Shown here piece by piece: positions 46,714-59,555 of a stretch of 64,000 bases of DNA. Numbering within the stretch: the stretch's first letter is position 1; every line of letters begins with the position of its first letter. The notes under the pieces were generated by a model, which made no database searches, was not told where the DNA came from, and saw nothing but the letters and a program-made list of their open reading frames with translations. The position numbers and the translations under genes are program-made. The DNA comes from Ramlibacter tataouinensis (GTDB lineage: Bacteria; Pseudomonadota; Gammaproteobacteria; Burkholderiales; Burkholderiaceae_C), in contig NZ_CP116009.1 of NCBI RefSeq assembly GCF_027941915.1, positions 2,170,001 to 2,234,000 of the forward strand, given 5' to 3'.

Positions 46714-48141
46714 TCATTCGATCGCCTTGGCCATCTCCTCGACCACCTTCTTGGCGTCGCCGAACACCATCATGGTCTTGTCCATGTAGAACAGTTCGTT
46801 GTCCAGGCCGGCGTAGCCCGCGGCCATCGAGCGCTTGTTGACGATCACGGTCTTGGCCTTGTAGGCCTCCAGGATCGGCATGCCGTAGATCGGGCTGCCC
46901 TTTTGCAGCGCGGCCGGGTTCACCACGTCGTTGGCGCCCAGCACGATGGCCACGTCGGCCTGGCCGAACTCGCCGTTGATGTCCTCCATCTCGAACACCT
47001 GGTCGTAGGGCACCTCGGCCTCGGCCAGCAGCACGTTCATGTGGCCCGGCATGCGGCCGGCCACCGGATGGATGGCGTACTTGACGGTGACGCCCTTGTG
47101 GGTGAGCTTCTCGGCCAGTTCCTTGACCGCGTGCTGCGCGCGCGCCACCGCCAGCCCGTAGCCGGGCACGATCACCACCGTCTCGGCGTTGGACAGCAGG
47201 AAGGCGGCGTCCTCGGCGCTGCCGCTCTTGACCGTGCGCTGCACCGCCGCGCCGGTCGCCGCCGGGCCGGCCTCGCCGCCGAAGCCGCCCAGGATCACGT
47301 TGAAGAACGAGCGGTTCATCGCCTTGCACATGATGTAGCTCAGGATCGCGCCCGAGCTGCCCACCAGCGAGCCGGCGATGATCAGCATGCTGTTGTTCAG
47401 CGAGAAGCCGATGCCCGCGGCCGCCCAGCCCGAGTACGAGTTGAGCATCGACACCACCACCGGCATGTCGGCGCCGCCGATCGGGATGATGATCAGCACG
47501 CCCAGCACGAACGACAGCGCCAGCATGGCGAAGAACGCGGTCCAGTTGCCGGTGAAGGTGAACACCAGCCCCAGGCCGATCGTGACCAGCGCCAGCACCA
47601 GGTTCAGCAGGTGCTGGCCGGCGAACACCACCGGCGCGCCCTGGAACAGCCGGAACTTGTAGCTGCCCGACAGCTTGCCGAAGGCGATCACCGAGCCGCT
47701 GAAGGTGATCGCGCCGATGGCCGCGCCCAGGAACAGCTCGAGCCGGTTGCCGGTCGGGATCGGGTCGCCCTTGGGCAGGCCGTTGAGCAGCGCCGAGGGC
47801 TCCAGCACCGCGGCCACGGCGATGAACACCGCCGCCAGGCCGATCATGCTGTGGAAGAAGGCGACCAGCTCCGGCATCTTGGTCATCTCGACCGTGCGTG
47901 CCCGGTAGGCGCCGTAGGCGCCGCCGGCCACCAGCCCGAGCAGGACCCAGACCAGGCCGCGGCCGGAGCCGGCGGAGAGCTCGACGATCAGCGCAGCGGT
48001 GGTCAGCACGGCGATCGCCATGCCGGCCATGCCGAAGACATTGCCGCGGATCGAGGTGGTCGGGTGCGACAGGCCCTTGAGCGCCTGGATGAAGCAGACC
48101 GAGGCCGCCAGGTACAGCAGCACGACGAGGTTCATGCTCAT
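46714..48141 (-). CDS. pntB: NAD(P) transhydrogenase beta subunit
   Basis: A 475-aa membrane and NADP-binding subunit of the proton-translocating transhydrogenase. About nine helices occupy the first about 290 residues. The C-terminal domain III follows: TVVIVPGYGLAVARAQHAVK, VKYAIHPVAGRMPGHMNVLL, VAIVLGANDVVNPAA and SMAAGYAGLDNELFY, the NADP-binding loops. The enzyme uses the proton gradient to make NADPH. Its start overlaps the upstream PntAB stop by 4 nt. Confidence 0.96.
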   Translation of the reverse strand: MSMNLVVLLYLAASVCFIQALKGLSHPTTSIRGNVFGMAGMAIAVLTTAALIVELSAGSGRGLVWVLLGLVAGGAYGAYRARTVEMTKMPELVAFFHSMIGLAAVFIAVAAVLEPSALLNGLPKGDPIPTGNRLELFLGAAIGAITFSGSVIAFGKLSGSYKFRLFQGAPVVFAGQHLLNLVLALVTIGLGLVFTFTGNWTAFFAMLALSFVLGVLIIIPIGGADMPVVVSMLNSYSGWAAAGIGFSLNNSMLIIAGSLVGSSGAILSYIMCKAMNRSFFNVILGGFGGEAGPAATGAAVQRTVKSGSAEDAAFLLSNAETVVIVPGYGLAVARAQHAVKELAEKLTHKGVTVKYAIHPVAGRMPGHMNVLLAEAEVPYDQVFEMEDINGEFGQADVAIVLGANDVVNPAALQKGSPIYGMPILEAYKAKTVIVNKRSMAAGYAGLDNELFYMDKTMMVFGDAKKVVEEMAKAIE

Positions 48142-48446
48142 TGGGCGCGCTCCGACTTCCTGTCCTTCTTCTTGAACATCTCCAGCATGCGCCGGGTGAC
48201 CAGGAAGCCGCCGAAGATGTTCACCGCCGCCAGCGCGACCGCCAGGATGCCCATGGCCCGGCCGGCCCAGGTCTCGGTCTGCGCCGCCGCCAGCATGGCG
48301 CCGACGATGACGATGGCCGAGATGGCGTTGGTCACGGCCATCAGCGGCGTGTGCAGCGCCGGCGTGACGGTCCAGACCACGTGGTAGCCGACGTAGATGG
48401 CCAGCACGAAGATGATGAGGTTGGTGATGGTGTGACTGACTTCCAC
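48138..48446 (-). CDS. pntAB: NAD(P) transhydrogenase alpha2 (membrane) subunit
   Basis: A 102-aa protein with three helices that in E. coli is the C-terminal part of PntA. Motifs are FVLAIYVGYHVVWTVTPALH, TPLMAVTNAISAIV and VNIFGGFLVTRRMLEMF. The start is the GTG at 48446, 8 nt after AGGAGG; the GTG at 48452 sits too close to that site. It is 2 nt downstream of the alpha1 gene, and together they form the split-alpha type. Confidence 0.93.
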   Translation of the reverse strand: MEVSHTITNLIIFVLAIYVGYHVVWTVTPALHTPLMAVTNAISAIVIVGAMLAAAQTETWAGRAMGILAVALAAVNIFGGFLVTRRMLEMFKKKDRKSERAQ

Positions 48447-48448
48447 GG

Positions 48449-49564
48449 TCACTTCCTCCTGACTTCCCCGTCCTTGGCCATCAGGCACGCGGCCACGATG
48501 TCGTCGTCCAGGTCGATGTTCAGCTGGCCTTCCTTGTTCACGATCAGCTTGAGGAAGTCCAGCACGTTGCGGGCATACAGCGACGAGGCGTCGGCCGCCA
48601 CCAGCGCCGGCAGGTTGGTCTCGCCGACCAGCGTGACCCCGTGCTTGACCACGGTGCGACCCGGCTCGGTGAGCGGGCAGTTGCCGCCCTGCGGCGCCGC
48701 CAGGTCGACGATCACCGAGCCCGGCTTCATCGACTGGACCATCTCCTCGGTCACCAGCACCGGCGCCGCGCGGCCGGGGATCAGGGCGGTGGTGATCACC
48801 ACGTCGGCCTGGGCCACCCGCTTGGCGACTTCCGCCTTCTGCCGCTCCAGCCAGCTCGGCGGCATGGGCCGGGCATAGCCGCCCACGCCTTCGGCCGCTT
48901 CCTTTTCCTCGGCGGTCTCGTAGGGCACGTCGATGAACTTGGCGCCGAGCGACTCGACCTGCTCCTTGACCGACGGACGCACGTCCGAGGCCTCGATCAC
49001 CGCCCCCAGCCGCTTGGCGGTGGCGATGGCCTGCAACCCCGCCACGCCAACCCCCAGGATGACCACCCGCGCCGCCTTCACGGTGCCGGCGGCGGTCATC
49101 AGCATGGGGAAGAAGCGCTGGTAGCGGTCGGCCGCGATCATCACCGCCTTGTAGCCGGCGATGTTGGCCTGCGAGCTCAGCACGTCCATGCTCTGGGCCC
49201 GGGTGGTGCGCGGCACCGCCTCCAGCGCGAACGCCGTCAGGCCGGCCGTCGCCAGGCGCTGCAGCCCGGGCGCATCGAAGGGGTTGAGCATGCCGACCAC
49301 GGTGGCGCCCGGCTTCATGGCCGCCAGTTCGTCGTCCTGCGGCGCCCGCACCTTGAGCACCAGCTCGCAGCCGAGCGCGCCGGCCTGGTCGGTGATCTCC
49401 GCGCCGGCGGCGAGGTAGGCCGCATCCGGCGCGCTGGCGGCCAGGCCGGCCGCCGACGCGACCCGCACCGTGTGGCCTTGCGCCTTCAGCTTCTTCGCGG
49501 TTTCCGGCGTGACGGCAACGCGGGTTTCTCCCGCCGTGGTCTCGGCGGGCACGCCTATCTGCAT
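48449..49564 (-). CDS. pntAA: NAD(P) transhydrogenase alpha1 (NAD-binding) subunit
   Basis: A 371-aa soluble NAD(H)-binding subunit of the AlaDh/PNT family: MQIGVPAETTAGETRVAVTP at the start, MLNPFDAPGLQRLATAGLTA, SQANIAGYKAVMIAADRY, VVILGVGVAGLQAIATAKRL, and VVITTALIPGRAAPVLV. GAGGAG precedes the ATG at 49564. It ends before the membrane part, which is encoded separately. The first gene of the operon pntAA-pntAB-pntB. Confidence 0.95.
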   Translation of the reverse strand: MQIGVPAETTAGETRVAVTPETAKKLKAQGHTVRVASAAGLAASAPDAAYLAAGAEITDQAGALGCELVLKVRAPQDDELAAMKPGATVVGMLNPFDAPGLQRLATAGLTAFALEAVPRTTRAQSMDVLSSQANIAGYKAVMIAADRYQRFFPMLMTAAGTVKAARVVILGVGVAGLQAIATAKRLGAVIEASDVRPSVKEQVESLGAKFIDVPYETAEEKEAAEGVGGYARPMPPSWLERQKAEVAKRVAQADVVITTALIPGRAAPVLVTEEMVQSMKPGSVIVDLAAPQGGNCPLTEPGRTVVKHGVTLVGETNLPALVAADASSLYARNVLDFLKLIVNKEGQLNIDLDDDIVAACLMAKDGEVRRK

Positions 49565-49727
49565 GGGCGGACTCCTCGCTTTTTCTGTGCTTGTAAAAGT
49601 TGGTTCAAGCTTACCTGAACTCTGCAGCGCCGCCCGGCCGCTGCGCGGCTGGGCTGGGAGCGGTCCTACACCGACGCAAGCCGGCGTCCCACGCCGATGA
49701 GCTTTTCGGCCACCAAAGACTGCCCGG

Positions 49728-50450
49728 ATGCCACGCCCCGCCTTCCTCTCCTCACCCCTGACCGGCGCCCGTGCCAATGGTGTCTGCTACCTGGGTGCCG
49801 CGCGTGCCCGGCGCAAGTTCGAGCTCTATTACCCGGACGGCTTCCTGGACGAAACCTACCTGATTGCCGAGCGCGCGTACAAGGAGCGGGCCCACCTCGA
49901 ATGGCAGGCGGAGCTGGGGCCGGCCGAATTCCGCAAGCTGCTGGCGCGCGGCGAGTTCCGGCAGATCGCCGACATCGCCATCCGCATCGAGTCGCGCACC
50001 AACCTGCTGTTCTCGTTCGAGAAGATGGCCCTGCGCGACGCCCTGCGCACGCCGGCCGGGGCGCGCCTGTTCGCGCACGAGCTGTACGCCTTCCTGTACG
50101 GGCGCGGCGCGCCGCACCGCAAGTTCGACGACTGGGTGCAGGCGGTGGCCGACCTGCCCCGGCGCGACGCACGCGTGCTGACCTGGCCGGTGGTGACGGT
50201 GTTCGGCTTCATCGCCCGGCCCGATCGCCACCTGTTCCTCAAGCCCCGGGTGACGCGCAAGGCGGCGCGGGCGTACGGCTTCGATTTCGGCTACCGCCCC
50301 GAGCCGTCCTGGGGCGTGTACCAGGGGCTGCTGACGTTCGGCGCCATCATCCGGCGCGACCTCGACCGCCGGATGGGCTTCCGGGCGCGCGACATGATCG
50401 ACGTGCAGTCCTTCATCTGGGTCCAGGGCTCCGAGGAATACGAGACCTGA
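49728..50450 (+). CDS. Conserved hypothetical protein, 240 aa
   Basis: A soluble 240-aa protein without signal peptide or membrane segment. It begins MPRPAFLSSPLTGARANGVC and continues with FELYYPDGFLDETYLIAERA and DIAIRIESRTNLLFSFEKMA. The middle contains GARLFAHELYAFLYGRG and RKFDDWVQAVADLPR, and the end FRARDMIDVQSFIWVQGSEE. I recognise no domain. Its codon use and composition match neighbours, so it is not an obvious transfer. The Nudix and mnmA genes follow on the same strand. Confidence 0.8.
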   Translation: MPRPAFLSSPLTGARANGVCYLGAARARRKFELYYPDGFLDETYLIAERAYKERAHLEWQAELGPAEFRKLLARGEFRQIADIAIRIESRTNLLFSFEKMALRDALRTPAGARLFAHELYAFLYGRGAPHRKFDDWVQAVADLPRRDARVLTWPVVTVFGFIARPDRHLFLKPRVTRKAARAYGFDFGYRPEPSWGVYQGLLTFGAIIRRDLDRRMGFRARDMIDVQSFIWVQGSEEYET

Positions 50451-50461
50451 CAATCGGCGCG

Positions 50462-50941
50462 ATGCAGCGCTGGAAACCCAACGTCACCGCCGCCGCCATC
50501 ATCGAACGGGACGGCCGCTTCCTGTTGGTGGAGGAAGAAACCCGCGATGGACTCAAGCTGAACAACCCGGCCGGCCACCTGGAGCCGGGCGAATCGCCGG
50601 CGCAGGCCTGCGCCCGCGAGGCGCTGGAGGAAACCGCCCACCCGTTCGAGCCGACGGCGCTGGTCGGCATCTACCTGGCGCCGGCGCCGCACGCGGCGGG
50701 GGGCGAGGACCTGACTTACCTGCGCTTCGCGTTCTGCGGCCGCGTCGCCGAGCCGCGGTCCGGCCGGCCGCTGGATGACGGCATCGTGCGCGTCCTGTGG
50801 ATGACGCCGGACGAGGTGCGCGCCAGCCGCGAGCGCCACCGCAGCCCCGCGGTGCTGCGCGGCATCGAGGACTACCTGGCCGGCATCCGCTACCCGCTGG
50901 CGCTGGTGACGGTGCACGGGCCGCTCCAGCGCGACGGCTGA
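50462..50941 (+). CDS. Nudix hydrolase (NudJ-like)
   Basis: A 159-aa Nudix protein. The box is GHLEPGESPAQACAREALEE followed by TAH, matching GX5EX7REUXEE except that the last glycine position differs. NudJ relatives remove phosphate from nucleoside di/triphosphates and thiamine pyrophosphate intermediates, and commonly sit directly before mnmA, as here (45 nt). It starts 11 nt after the 240-aa gene. The substrate is unproven. Confidence 0.87.
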   Translation: MQRWKPNVTAAAIIERDGRFLLVEEETRDGLKLNNPAGHLEPGESPAQACAREALEETAHPFEPTALVGIYLAPAPHAAGGEDLTYLRFAFCGRVAEPRSGRPLDDGIVRVLWMTPDEVRASRERHRSPAVLRGIEDYLAGIRYPLALVTVHGPLQRDG

Positions 50942-50986
50942 TCCCTGATCCGGCGCGGGCAAGGGCGGCGCCGGGATAATCCACCC

Positions 50987-52096
50987 ATGGGCAGCAGTCG
51001 CAGGGTAGTGGTCGGCTTGAGCGGCGGGGTCGACTCCGCGGTCAGCGCCTGGCTGCTCAAGCAGCAGGGCTGGGACGTCGTCGGCATCTTCATGAAGAAC
51101 TGGGAGGACGACGATGACGACGAATACTGCTCGTCGCGCCAGGACTTCCTGGACGCCGCCGCGGTCGCCGACGTGATCGGCATCGAGCTCGAGCACGTCA
51201 ATTTCGCCGCCGCCTACAAGGACCGGGTCTTCGCCGAGTTCCTGCGCGAGTACCAGGCCGGCCGCACGCCCAACCCCGATGTGCTGTGCAACGCCGAGAT
51301 CAAGTTCAAGGCCTTCCTCGACCACGCCATGCGGCTGGGCGCCGACAAGATCGCGACCGGCCACTATGCCCGGGTGCGCGAGGCCGACGGCCGCTTCGAG
51401 CTGCTCAAGGGGCTGGACGAGAGCAAGGACCAGAGCTACTTCCTGCACCGGCTGACCCAGGCACAGCTGGCGCGCAGCCTGTTCCCGGTGGGCGAGCTGC
51501 GCAAGACCGAGGTGCGGCGCATCGCCGCCGAGATCGGCCTGCCCAATGCGAAGAAGAAGGACTCCACCGGCATCTGCTTCATCGGCGAGCGGCCGTTCCG
51601 CGAGTTCCTCAACCGCTACATCGCGCGCGATCCCGGCCCGGTCAAGGACGAGCGCGGCCGGGTGATCGGCCAGCACCACGGCCTGTCGTTCTACACGCTC
51701 GGCCAGCGGCAGGGGCTGGGCATCGGCGGCGTCAAGCCCAAGGGGGCGCAGAAGGGGGGCGGCGAGCACGCCCCCTGGTTCGTGGCGCGCAAGGACGTGG
51801 CCGCCAACACGCTGTGGGTGGTGCAGGGCCACGACCACCCCTGGCTGCAGTCGGTCGCGCTGGAGGCGCAGGATGCGAGCTGGATCGCCGGCGCCGCGCC
51901 GGCCGCCGGCGCCTACGGCTCGAAGACCCGCTACCGCCAGGCCGACGCGCCCTGCGTGCTGGCGGCCGGCGCCAACGGCGCCTTCCAGTTGCAGTTCCCG
52001 CAGCCGCAATGGGCGGTGACGCCGGGCCAGTCGGCCGTGCTCTACGACGGCGAGGTCTGCCTGGGCGGCGGCGTCATCGCCGCGGCAGCGCGCTGA
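50987..52096 (+). CDS. mnmA: tRNA-specific 2-thiouridylase MnmA
   Basis: Adds sulfur to U34 of tRNA-Lys, -Glu and -Gln. The 369-aa product has the PP-loop [18 protein letters not shown], the acidic insert [18 protein letters not shown], the catalytic cysteines in [14 protein letters not shown] and [16 protein letters not shown], and [20 protein letters not shown]. Its 3' end overlaps the convergent nitronate monooxygenase gene by 23 nt. Confidence 0.96.
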   Translation: MGSSRRVVVGLSGGVDSAVSAWLLKQQGWDVVGIFMKNWEDDDDDEYCSSRQDFLDAAAVADVIGIELEHVNFAAAYKDRVFAEFLREYQAGRTPNPDVLCNAEIKFKAFLDHAMRLGADKIATGHYARVREADGRFELLKGLDESKDQSYFLHRLTQAQLARSLFPVGELRKTEVRRIAAEIGLPNAKKKDSTGICFIGERPFREFLNRYIARDPGPVKDERGRVIGQHHGLSFYTLGQRQGLGIGGVKPKGAQKGGGEHAPWFVARKDVAANTLWVVQGHDHPWLQSVALEAQDASWIAGAAPAAGAYGSKTRYRQADAPCVLAAGANGAFQLQFPQPQWAVTPGQSAVLYDGEVCLGGGVIAAAAR

Positions 52097-53042
52097 GGCA
52101 CTCGCGCGCCTGCGCCGCCATCCGGCGCACCAGCTCGGCCGCCGGCGCCACGTCGTCGATCAGGCCCACGCCCTCGCCCACCATCACGCAGGTGTCCTGC
52201 GGGTTGCCCTCGGCGACGCCGCGCCAGTAGCGCGCCTCCTCGCGGGCCAGCACCGGCGGTTCGACCAGCTCCTGCTCTCGCCCATGCCACTCGGCGGCAT
52301 AGCCGGTGTGCAGGATGCGGGCGGTGAAGCCGGGCGGCCAGACGTAGCGGCGCGCCAGGTCGGGCACCGTGCTGCGCACCGTGAGGTCGCCATCGGCGGC
52401 CCGGGCAGCGGCCTGCAGGCCGGGCGGGAACAGCGCCTCCGGGCTCATCAGCAGGCGGGTGCCGACCAGCACGCCGTCGGCGCCCAGCGCCAGCGCCGCG
52501 ACCAGCCCGCGGCCATCGGCGACGCCGCCGGCCGCCAGCAGCAGCGTGTCCGGAGCCTCGCGTGCGATCAGGTCGGCCACTTCCGGCACCAGGGTGAAGG
52601 TGGCGCGCTGCAGGCCGTGGCCGCCGGCTTCGCTGCCCTGGGCCACCAGCACGTCGGCGCCGGCCGCCAGCGCTTCGCGCGCCATCGCCACGGTCTGGAC
52701 CTGGCAGATCAGGCGGGCGCCGGCTTCGCGGATGCGCGGCGCGAACGGCGCCACCTCGCCGAAGGACAGCATCACCGCCGCCGGCCGGTGCGCCAGCGCC
52801 TGTTCCAGCAGCTGCGGCTGCTTCGCCAGCGACCAGGTGATGAAGCCGACCCCGATGCGGGCGTCACCGGCGGCGGCGAACTCGCGCTCGAGCCAGTCGG
52901 CCTCGCCGTAGCCGCCGCCGATCAGGCCCAGTCCGCCGGCCGCGCTGACCGCCGCCGCCAGCCGGCCGCCGGCGACCTTGCCCATGGGTGCGCCCACGAT
53001 GGGCAGCTGGATGCCGAACTGGCGGGTGAAGCGCGTGTCCAT
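52074..53042 (-). CDS. Nitronate monooxygenase family flavoprotein
   Basis: A 322-aa TIM-barrel FMN protein. The start [20 protein letters not shown] is the family signature, followed by [26 protein letters not shown] (FMN phosphate and catalytic-His region), [20 protein letters not shown] and [17 protein letters not shown]. These enzymes oxidise alkyl nitronates or act as NADH:quinone reductases. Position between mnmA and ssb gives no further hint of substrate. Confidence 0.9.
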   Translation of the reverse strand: MDTRFTRQFGIQLPIVGAPMGKVAGGRLAAAVSAAGGLGLIGGGYGEADWLEREFAAAGDARIGVGFITWSLAKQPQLLEQALAHRPAAVMLSFGEVAPFAPRIREAGARLICQVQTVAMAREALAAGADVLVAQGSEAGGHGLQRATFTLVPEVADLIAREAPDTLLLAAGGVADGRGLVAALALGADGVLVGTRLLMSPEALFPPGLQAAARAADGDLTVRSTVPDLARRYVWPPGFTARILHTGYAAEWHGREQELVEPPVLAREEARYWRGVAEGNPQDTCVMVGEGVGLIDDVAPAAELVRRMAAQARECLSALPRR

Positions 53043-53179
53043 GGATCCCTCCGGGCGACGAAAGGGAGCATCAGAGCACGGATAGCGCGGCAGCCGCAGG
53101 AACGGGCCCGGGTCGCCACAAGGTCAGCAGGGATGGCCGCTGCGGGCGCCCGGGCCGGGCGCCGGGGACGTTCAGGGCG

Positions 53180-53671
53180 TCAGAACGGGATGTCGTCGTC
53201 CATGTCCTCGAAGCCGGACGCGGACTTGGGAGCGGCCGGGGCGCGCTGGGGCGCCGGGGCCGGCTGGCGCGCGGCCGGGGCGCGGCGCTCGCCGCCGCCT
53301 TCGTAGTCGTCACCGGCCGAGGGGCCGCCCATGCCTTCGCGGCGGCCCAGCATCTGCATGGTGTCGGCGCGGATCTCGGTGCTGTACTTCTCCACGCCCT
53401 GCTGGTCGGTCCACTTGCGGGTGCGCAGGGTGCCCTCGACATACACCTGCGAGCCCTTCCGGAGGTACTCGCCGGCGATCTCGGCCAGCCGGTCGTTGAA
53501 CACCACGCGGTGCCATTCGGTGTGCTCGCGCGGCTCGCCGGACTGCTTGTCCTTCCACTTGTCGGTGGTGGCGATGGTGACGTTGCAGACGCGACCGCCG
53601 CTCGGGAAGGTGCGCATCTCGGGATCGCGGCCGAGGTTGCCAACGATGATGACTTTGTTGACGGATGCCAT
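53180..53671 (-). CDS. ssb: Single-stranded DNA-binding protein
   Basis: A 163-aa OB-fold protein. The DNA-binding domain covers about residues 1-112 ([55 protein letters not shown]). A Gly/Pro/Ala linker follows, and the acidic tip MDDDIPF binds partner proteins. AGGAG precedes the ATG. An MFS gene lies between it and uvrA; in many proteobacteria ssb and uvrA are direct divergent neighbours. Confidence 0.97.
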   Translation of the reverse strand: MASVNKVIIVGNLGRDPEMRTFPSGGRVCNVTIATTDKWKDKQSGEPREHTEWHRVVFNDRLAEIAGEYLRKGSQVYVEGTLRTRKWTDQQGVEKYSTEIRADTMQMLGRREGMGGPSAGDDYEGGGERRAPAARQPAPAPQRAPAAPKSASGFEDMDDDIPF

Positions 53672-53707
53672 TGAGGTGCTCCTCCGGTAGATCGGTCGAT
53701 TATGGGG

Positions 53708-54916
53708 TTACGTAGCGCGGGCTTCGTCCGCCAGCACTTCCTCCGGCGAAGGCGAGCGGCCCGGCGCCCGCATGGGCCAGGCCACCACCAGCCAGAGCAG
53801 CAGGGCACCGGCGCAGGCGGCGAACAGCCCCGCGTCCCCAACGTGCTTGGCCAGCCAGCCGCCGACCGCGCCGCCGGCAAAGAAGCCCAGCGACTGGAGG
53901 GTGTTGTATACGCCCAGGGCCGCCCCGCGGGCGTGCGCCGGGGCCAGCCGCGACGCCAGGCTGGGCTGGGTGGCCTCCAGCACGTTGAAGCCGATGAAGA
54001 AGACGAACAGCACCAGGCCCAGTGGCCAGACCGCCGGCTGGCCGGCCAGCACGGCAAAGCCCAGCTGGGCCAGCAGCAGCAGGCCGATCGAGGCCAGGAA
54101 CACGGCGCGCAGGTAGCCGCGCCGCTCCAGCGGGAACAGGGTGGCGGCCATCACCGCCACCGCTGCCGTGATCGCCGGCAGGTACACCATCCAGTGGCTG
54201 TCCTTGTCCAGTCCGGCCTGCACCAGCAAGCCCGGCAGCGCCACCCACATGGCCAGCTGCACGGCATGCAGCACGAACACGCCCACGTTCAGCCGCAACA
54301 GCGGCGCGTACCGCAGCACCTCGGCCAGCCGCCCCTTGGGCGGGTTCGCATGGGCGGCCGGCTCCGGCGGCGTCCACCAGGCCACCACCGCCATGCAGGC
54401 GAGCGCCAGCACCCCGGTCAGCGCGAACAGGCCCGACAGCCCGATCCAGCGCGCCACCACGGGCGAGGCCACCAGCGAAACGGCGAACATCAGGCCGATG
54501 CTGGCGCCCACCAGCGCCATCGCCTTGGTGCGGACCTGGTCGCGGGTCTGGTCGGCCAGCAGGGCGGTGACCGCCGCTGAAACCGCGCCGGCGCCCTGCA
54601 AGGAGCGCCCGACGATAAGCCACCAGACGCTGTCGGCTGCCGCCGCCAGGAAGCTGCCGGCGGCGAACACCGCCAGCCCCAGCAGGATCACCCGCTTGCG
54701 GCCGAACCGGTCCGACGCCATGCCGTACGGGATCTGCAGCAGGCCCTGGGTCAGGCCGTAGATGCCCATGGCCAGGCCGACCAGCACCGGATCGCCGCCG
54801 CCGGGGTAGCGCGCCGCTTCCAGCGCGAACACGGGCAGCACCAGGAACAGGCCCAGCATGCGGGCGGCGAACACCAGCGAGAGCGAACCGCTGGCGCGGC
54901 GCTCGTCGGGGGTCAT
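53708..54916 (-). CDS. MFS transporter (DHA1-type exporter)
   Basis: A 402-aa major facilitator with about 12 helices. Motif A appears as [17 protein letters not shown] after helix 2. The start [20 protein letters not shown] followed by [13 protein letters not shown] is typical of a proteobacterial MFS subgroup found beside ssb/uvrA. The ribosome-binding site is weak, so the start could differ slightly. The substrate is unknown; drug or metabolite export is family-based only. Confidence 0.88.
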   Translation of the reverse strand: MTPDERRASGSLSLVFAARMLGLFLVLPVFALEAARYPGGGDPVLVGLAMGIYGLTQGLLQIPYGMASDRFGRKRVILLGLAVFAAGSFLAAAADSVWWLIVGRSLQGAGAVSAAVTALLADQTRDQVRTKAMALVGASIGLMFAVSLVASPVVARWIGLSGLFALTGVLALACMAVVAWWTPPEPAAHANPPKGRLAEVLRYAPLLRLNVGVFVLHAVQLAMWVALPGLLVQAGLDKDSHWMVYLPAITAAVAVMAATLFPLERRGYLRAVFLASIGLLLLAQLGFAVLAGQPAVWPLGLVLFVFFIGFNVLEATQPSLASRLAPAHARGAALGVYNTLQSLGFFAGGAVGGWLAKHVGDAGLFAACAGALLLWLVVAWPMRAPGRSPSPEEVLADEARAT

Positions 54917-55052
54917 GCGGTGGGAGGAGCGGGAAGAAGCTGGGGTCACGGGGAAACAGGCGCCGCCGGGCTGGACGGTAAGGCCCGGGGCAGCCCGCAT
55001 TGTCAGGCAAGGGGCGACCGGCCCTGCCGCCGCGCCGACCCCGCGGCCTATC

Positions 55053-57989
<2,937 letters not shown>

Positions 57990-57999
57990 ACCGCACCCT

Positions 58000-59229
58000 T
58001 CAGCTGGCGGCTGCGGCGCCGAGCAGGCCGTCCGCGATCTGCCGCGCCGTTGCCAGCGACTGGGTCAGCCCCAGGTGGCCATGGCCGGTCGCCAGCCACA
58101 GCCCCGGGTGGCCCGGCGCCGGGCCGACCACCGGCACCGAGTCGGGCATGCAGGGCCGGTGGCCCATCCAGGTCTGCATGGGCAGGTCCTGCAGGCCGCG
58201 GAAGTTCTCGCGCGCGATGCGGCCGAGCACGGCGGCACGGCGCTCGTCGGGCGGCGCGGCCAGGCCGCCGATCTCCACCGTGCCGCCAATGCGCAAGCCC
58301 TCTTCCATCGGCGTGACGAACACCTTGCGGTCGGCCAGCACCACGGTCCGCGAGACCAGGTCGCGGCCGCCGGCGAACTGCGCGTGGTAGCCACGCTGGC
58401 TTTCCAGCGCCAGCCGCACGCCGAGCGGCGCCAGCAGGGCCCGTGACCAGGCGCCGGCGGCGACCACGACGTGGTCGAACGCGCGCCCATCCGCCGCGCC
58501 GGCGGCACGCAGCTGCCAGCGCCCTTGCCGCTGCGCCAGCCCGCTGACATCGGCGCGGGCGATGCGCCCGCCGCCGGCCGCGAACGCGCCGGCCATGGCC
58601 TGAACGTAGCGCAAGGGATTGAGGATGGTGGCGTGATCGGCCAGGAACAGGCCGATCCGGTAGCGCTCGGACACCGCCGGCTCCAGCGCCTCGATGCCGG
58701 CCCGGTCGAGCCGTTCGGCGCGAAAGCCGGCGGCCTCGCGCAGGGGCCAGCCGGTGGCGTCCTTGGCCAGGGCCTGCTCGTCGGGGTACAGGTGCAGGTG
58801 GCCGCGCCGCAGGAACAGCTCCGGCACGCCGAGTCCGCGCGCCATGGCTTCGTGCGCCTCCAACGCACCGGCCTGCAGCGCCGCCAGCCGGGCCGCCGCG
58901 GCCTGCACGGCGGCCGGCCGCGCCGACGCCACGAACCGCGCCAGCCACGGCAGCGCGCGCGGCAGGTAGCGCCAGGGCAGGTACAGCGGGCTCTCGTCGT
59001 CCAGCAGCATCCCCGGCACCGACGCCAGCACGCCCGGCATCGCCAGCGGCGCCACCGAGGACACGCTGATCGCGCCGGAATTGCCGTAGCTGCAGCCGCG
59101 CCCGGGTTCGTCCCGGTCCACCAGCAGCACCTCGGCGCCGCGGCGGCGCAGGGCCAGCGCGATGCTGGTGCCGACGATGCCGGCGCCGACCACGGCCACG
59201 GCGGGAGCGCCGGAAGGGAATGCTTGCAT
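58000..59229 (-). CDS. DadA-like FAD-dependent amino acid dehydrogenase/oxidase
   Basis: A 409-aa DAO-family flavoprotein. The Rossmann FAD motif is VAVVGAGIVGTSIALAL (about 10-26), then CSYGNSGAISVSSVAPLAMP. MPDSVPVVGPAPGHPGLWLA and TGHGHLGLTQSLATA close the FAD site. It resembles D-amino-acid dehydrogenase small subunits, which oxidise D-alanine and others and pass electrons to the respiratory chain. No alanine racemase gene is adjacent, so dadA is not assigned. Confidence 0.87.
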   Translation of the reverse strand: MQAFPSGAPAVAVVGAGIVGTSIALALRRRGAEVLLVDRDEPGRGCSYGNSGAISVSSVAPLAMPGVLASVPGMLLDDESPLYLPWRYLPRALPWLARFVASARPAAVQAAAARLAALQAGALEAHEAMARGLGVPELFLRRGHLHLYPDEQALAKDATGWPLREAAGFRAERLDRAGIEALEPAVSERYRIGLFLADHATILNPLRYVQAMAGAFAAGGGRIARADVSGLAQRQGRWQLRAAGAADGRAFDHVVVAAGAWSRALLAPLGVRLALESQRGYHAQFAGGRDLVSRTVVLADRKVFVTPMEEGLRIGGTVEIGGLAAPPDERRAAVLGRIARENFRGLQDLPMQTWMGHRPCMPDSVPVVGPAPGHPGLWLATGHGHLGLTQSLATARQIADGLLGAAAAS

Positions 59230-59322
59230 GTGGTTGCGTTCAGGAGCCCGGCCGGGGCGGCAGCCTACAGCCGCCGCCGGCCCGCTGCGCTAGCTTGGGG
59301 CCTTCGCCATGGAGAGTTTCGA

Positions 59323-59541
59323 ATGGCCCAGACCAACGCCCCCGAGGCGGCGCCGGACCGCATCGACCCGAACGACCCGCAGTCGCGGGCCCGCTGGACG
59401 CGCGAGCTCGATTGCACCGAAGACCAGCTGCGCGAGGCCGTGCGCGCCGTCGGCGCCGACGCCTCCGATGTCGAGCTGCACCTGAAGGGCGCCCGCAGCA
59501 GCACCAACGCCGACCGCGTGCACGAGGCCGACAGCGGCTGA
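59323..59541 (+). CDS. DUF3606 family small protein
   Basis: A 72-aa soluble protein. The core RIDPNDPQSRARWTRELDCT followed by EDQLREAVRAVGADASDVE matches DUF3606, a family of small proteins of unknown function common in proteobacteria, often encoded next to stress genes. The start follows GGAGAG. It converges on pyrF, 14 nt apart. Confidence 0.8.
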   Translation: MAQTNAPEAAPDRIDPNDPQSRARWTRELDCTEDQLREAVRAVGADASDVELHLKGARSSTNADRVHEADSG

Positions 59542-59555
59542 CGCCGGCGTCGCGT

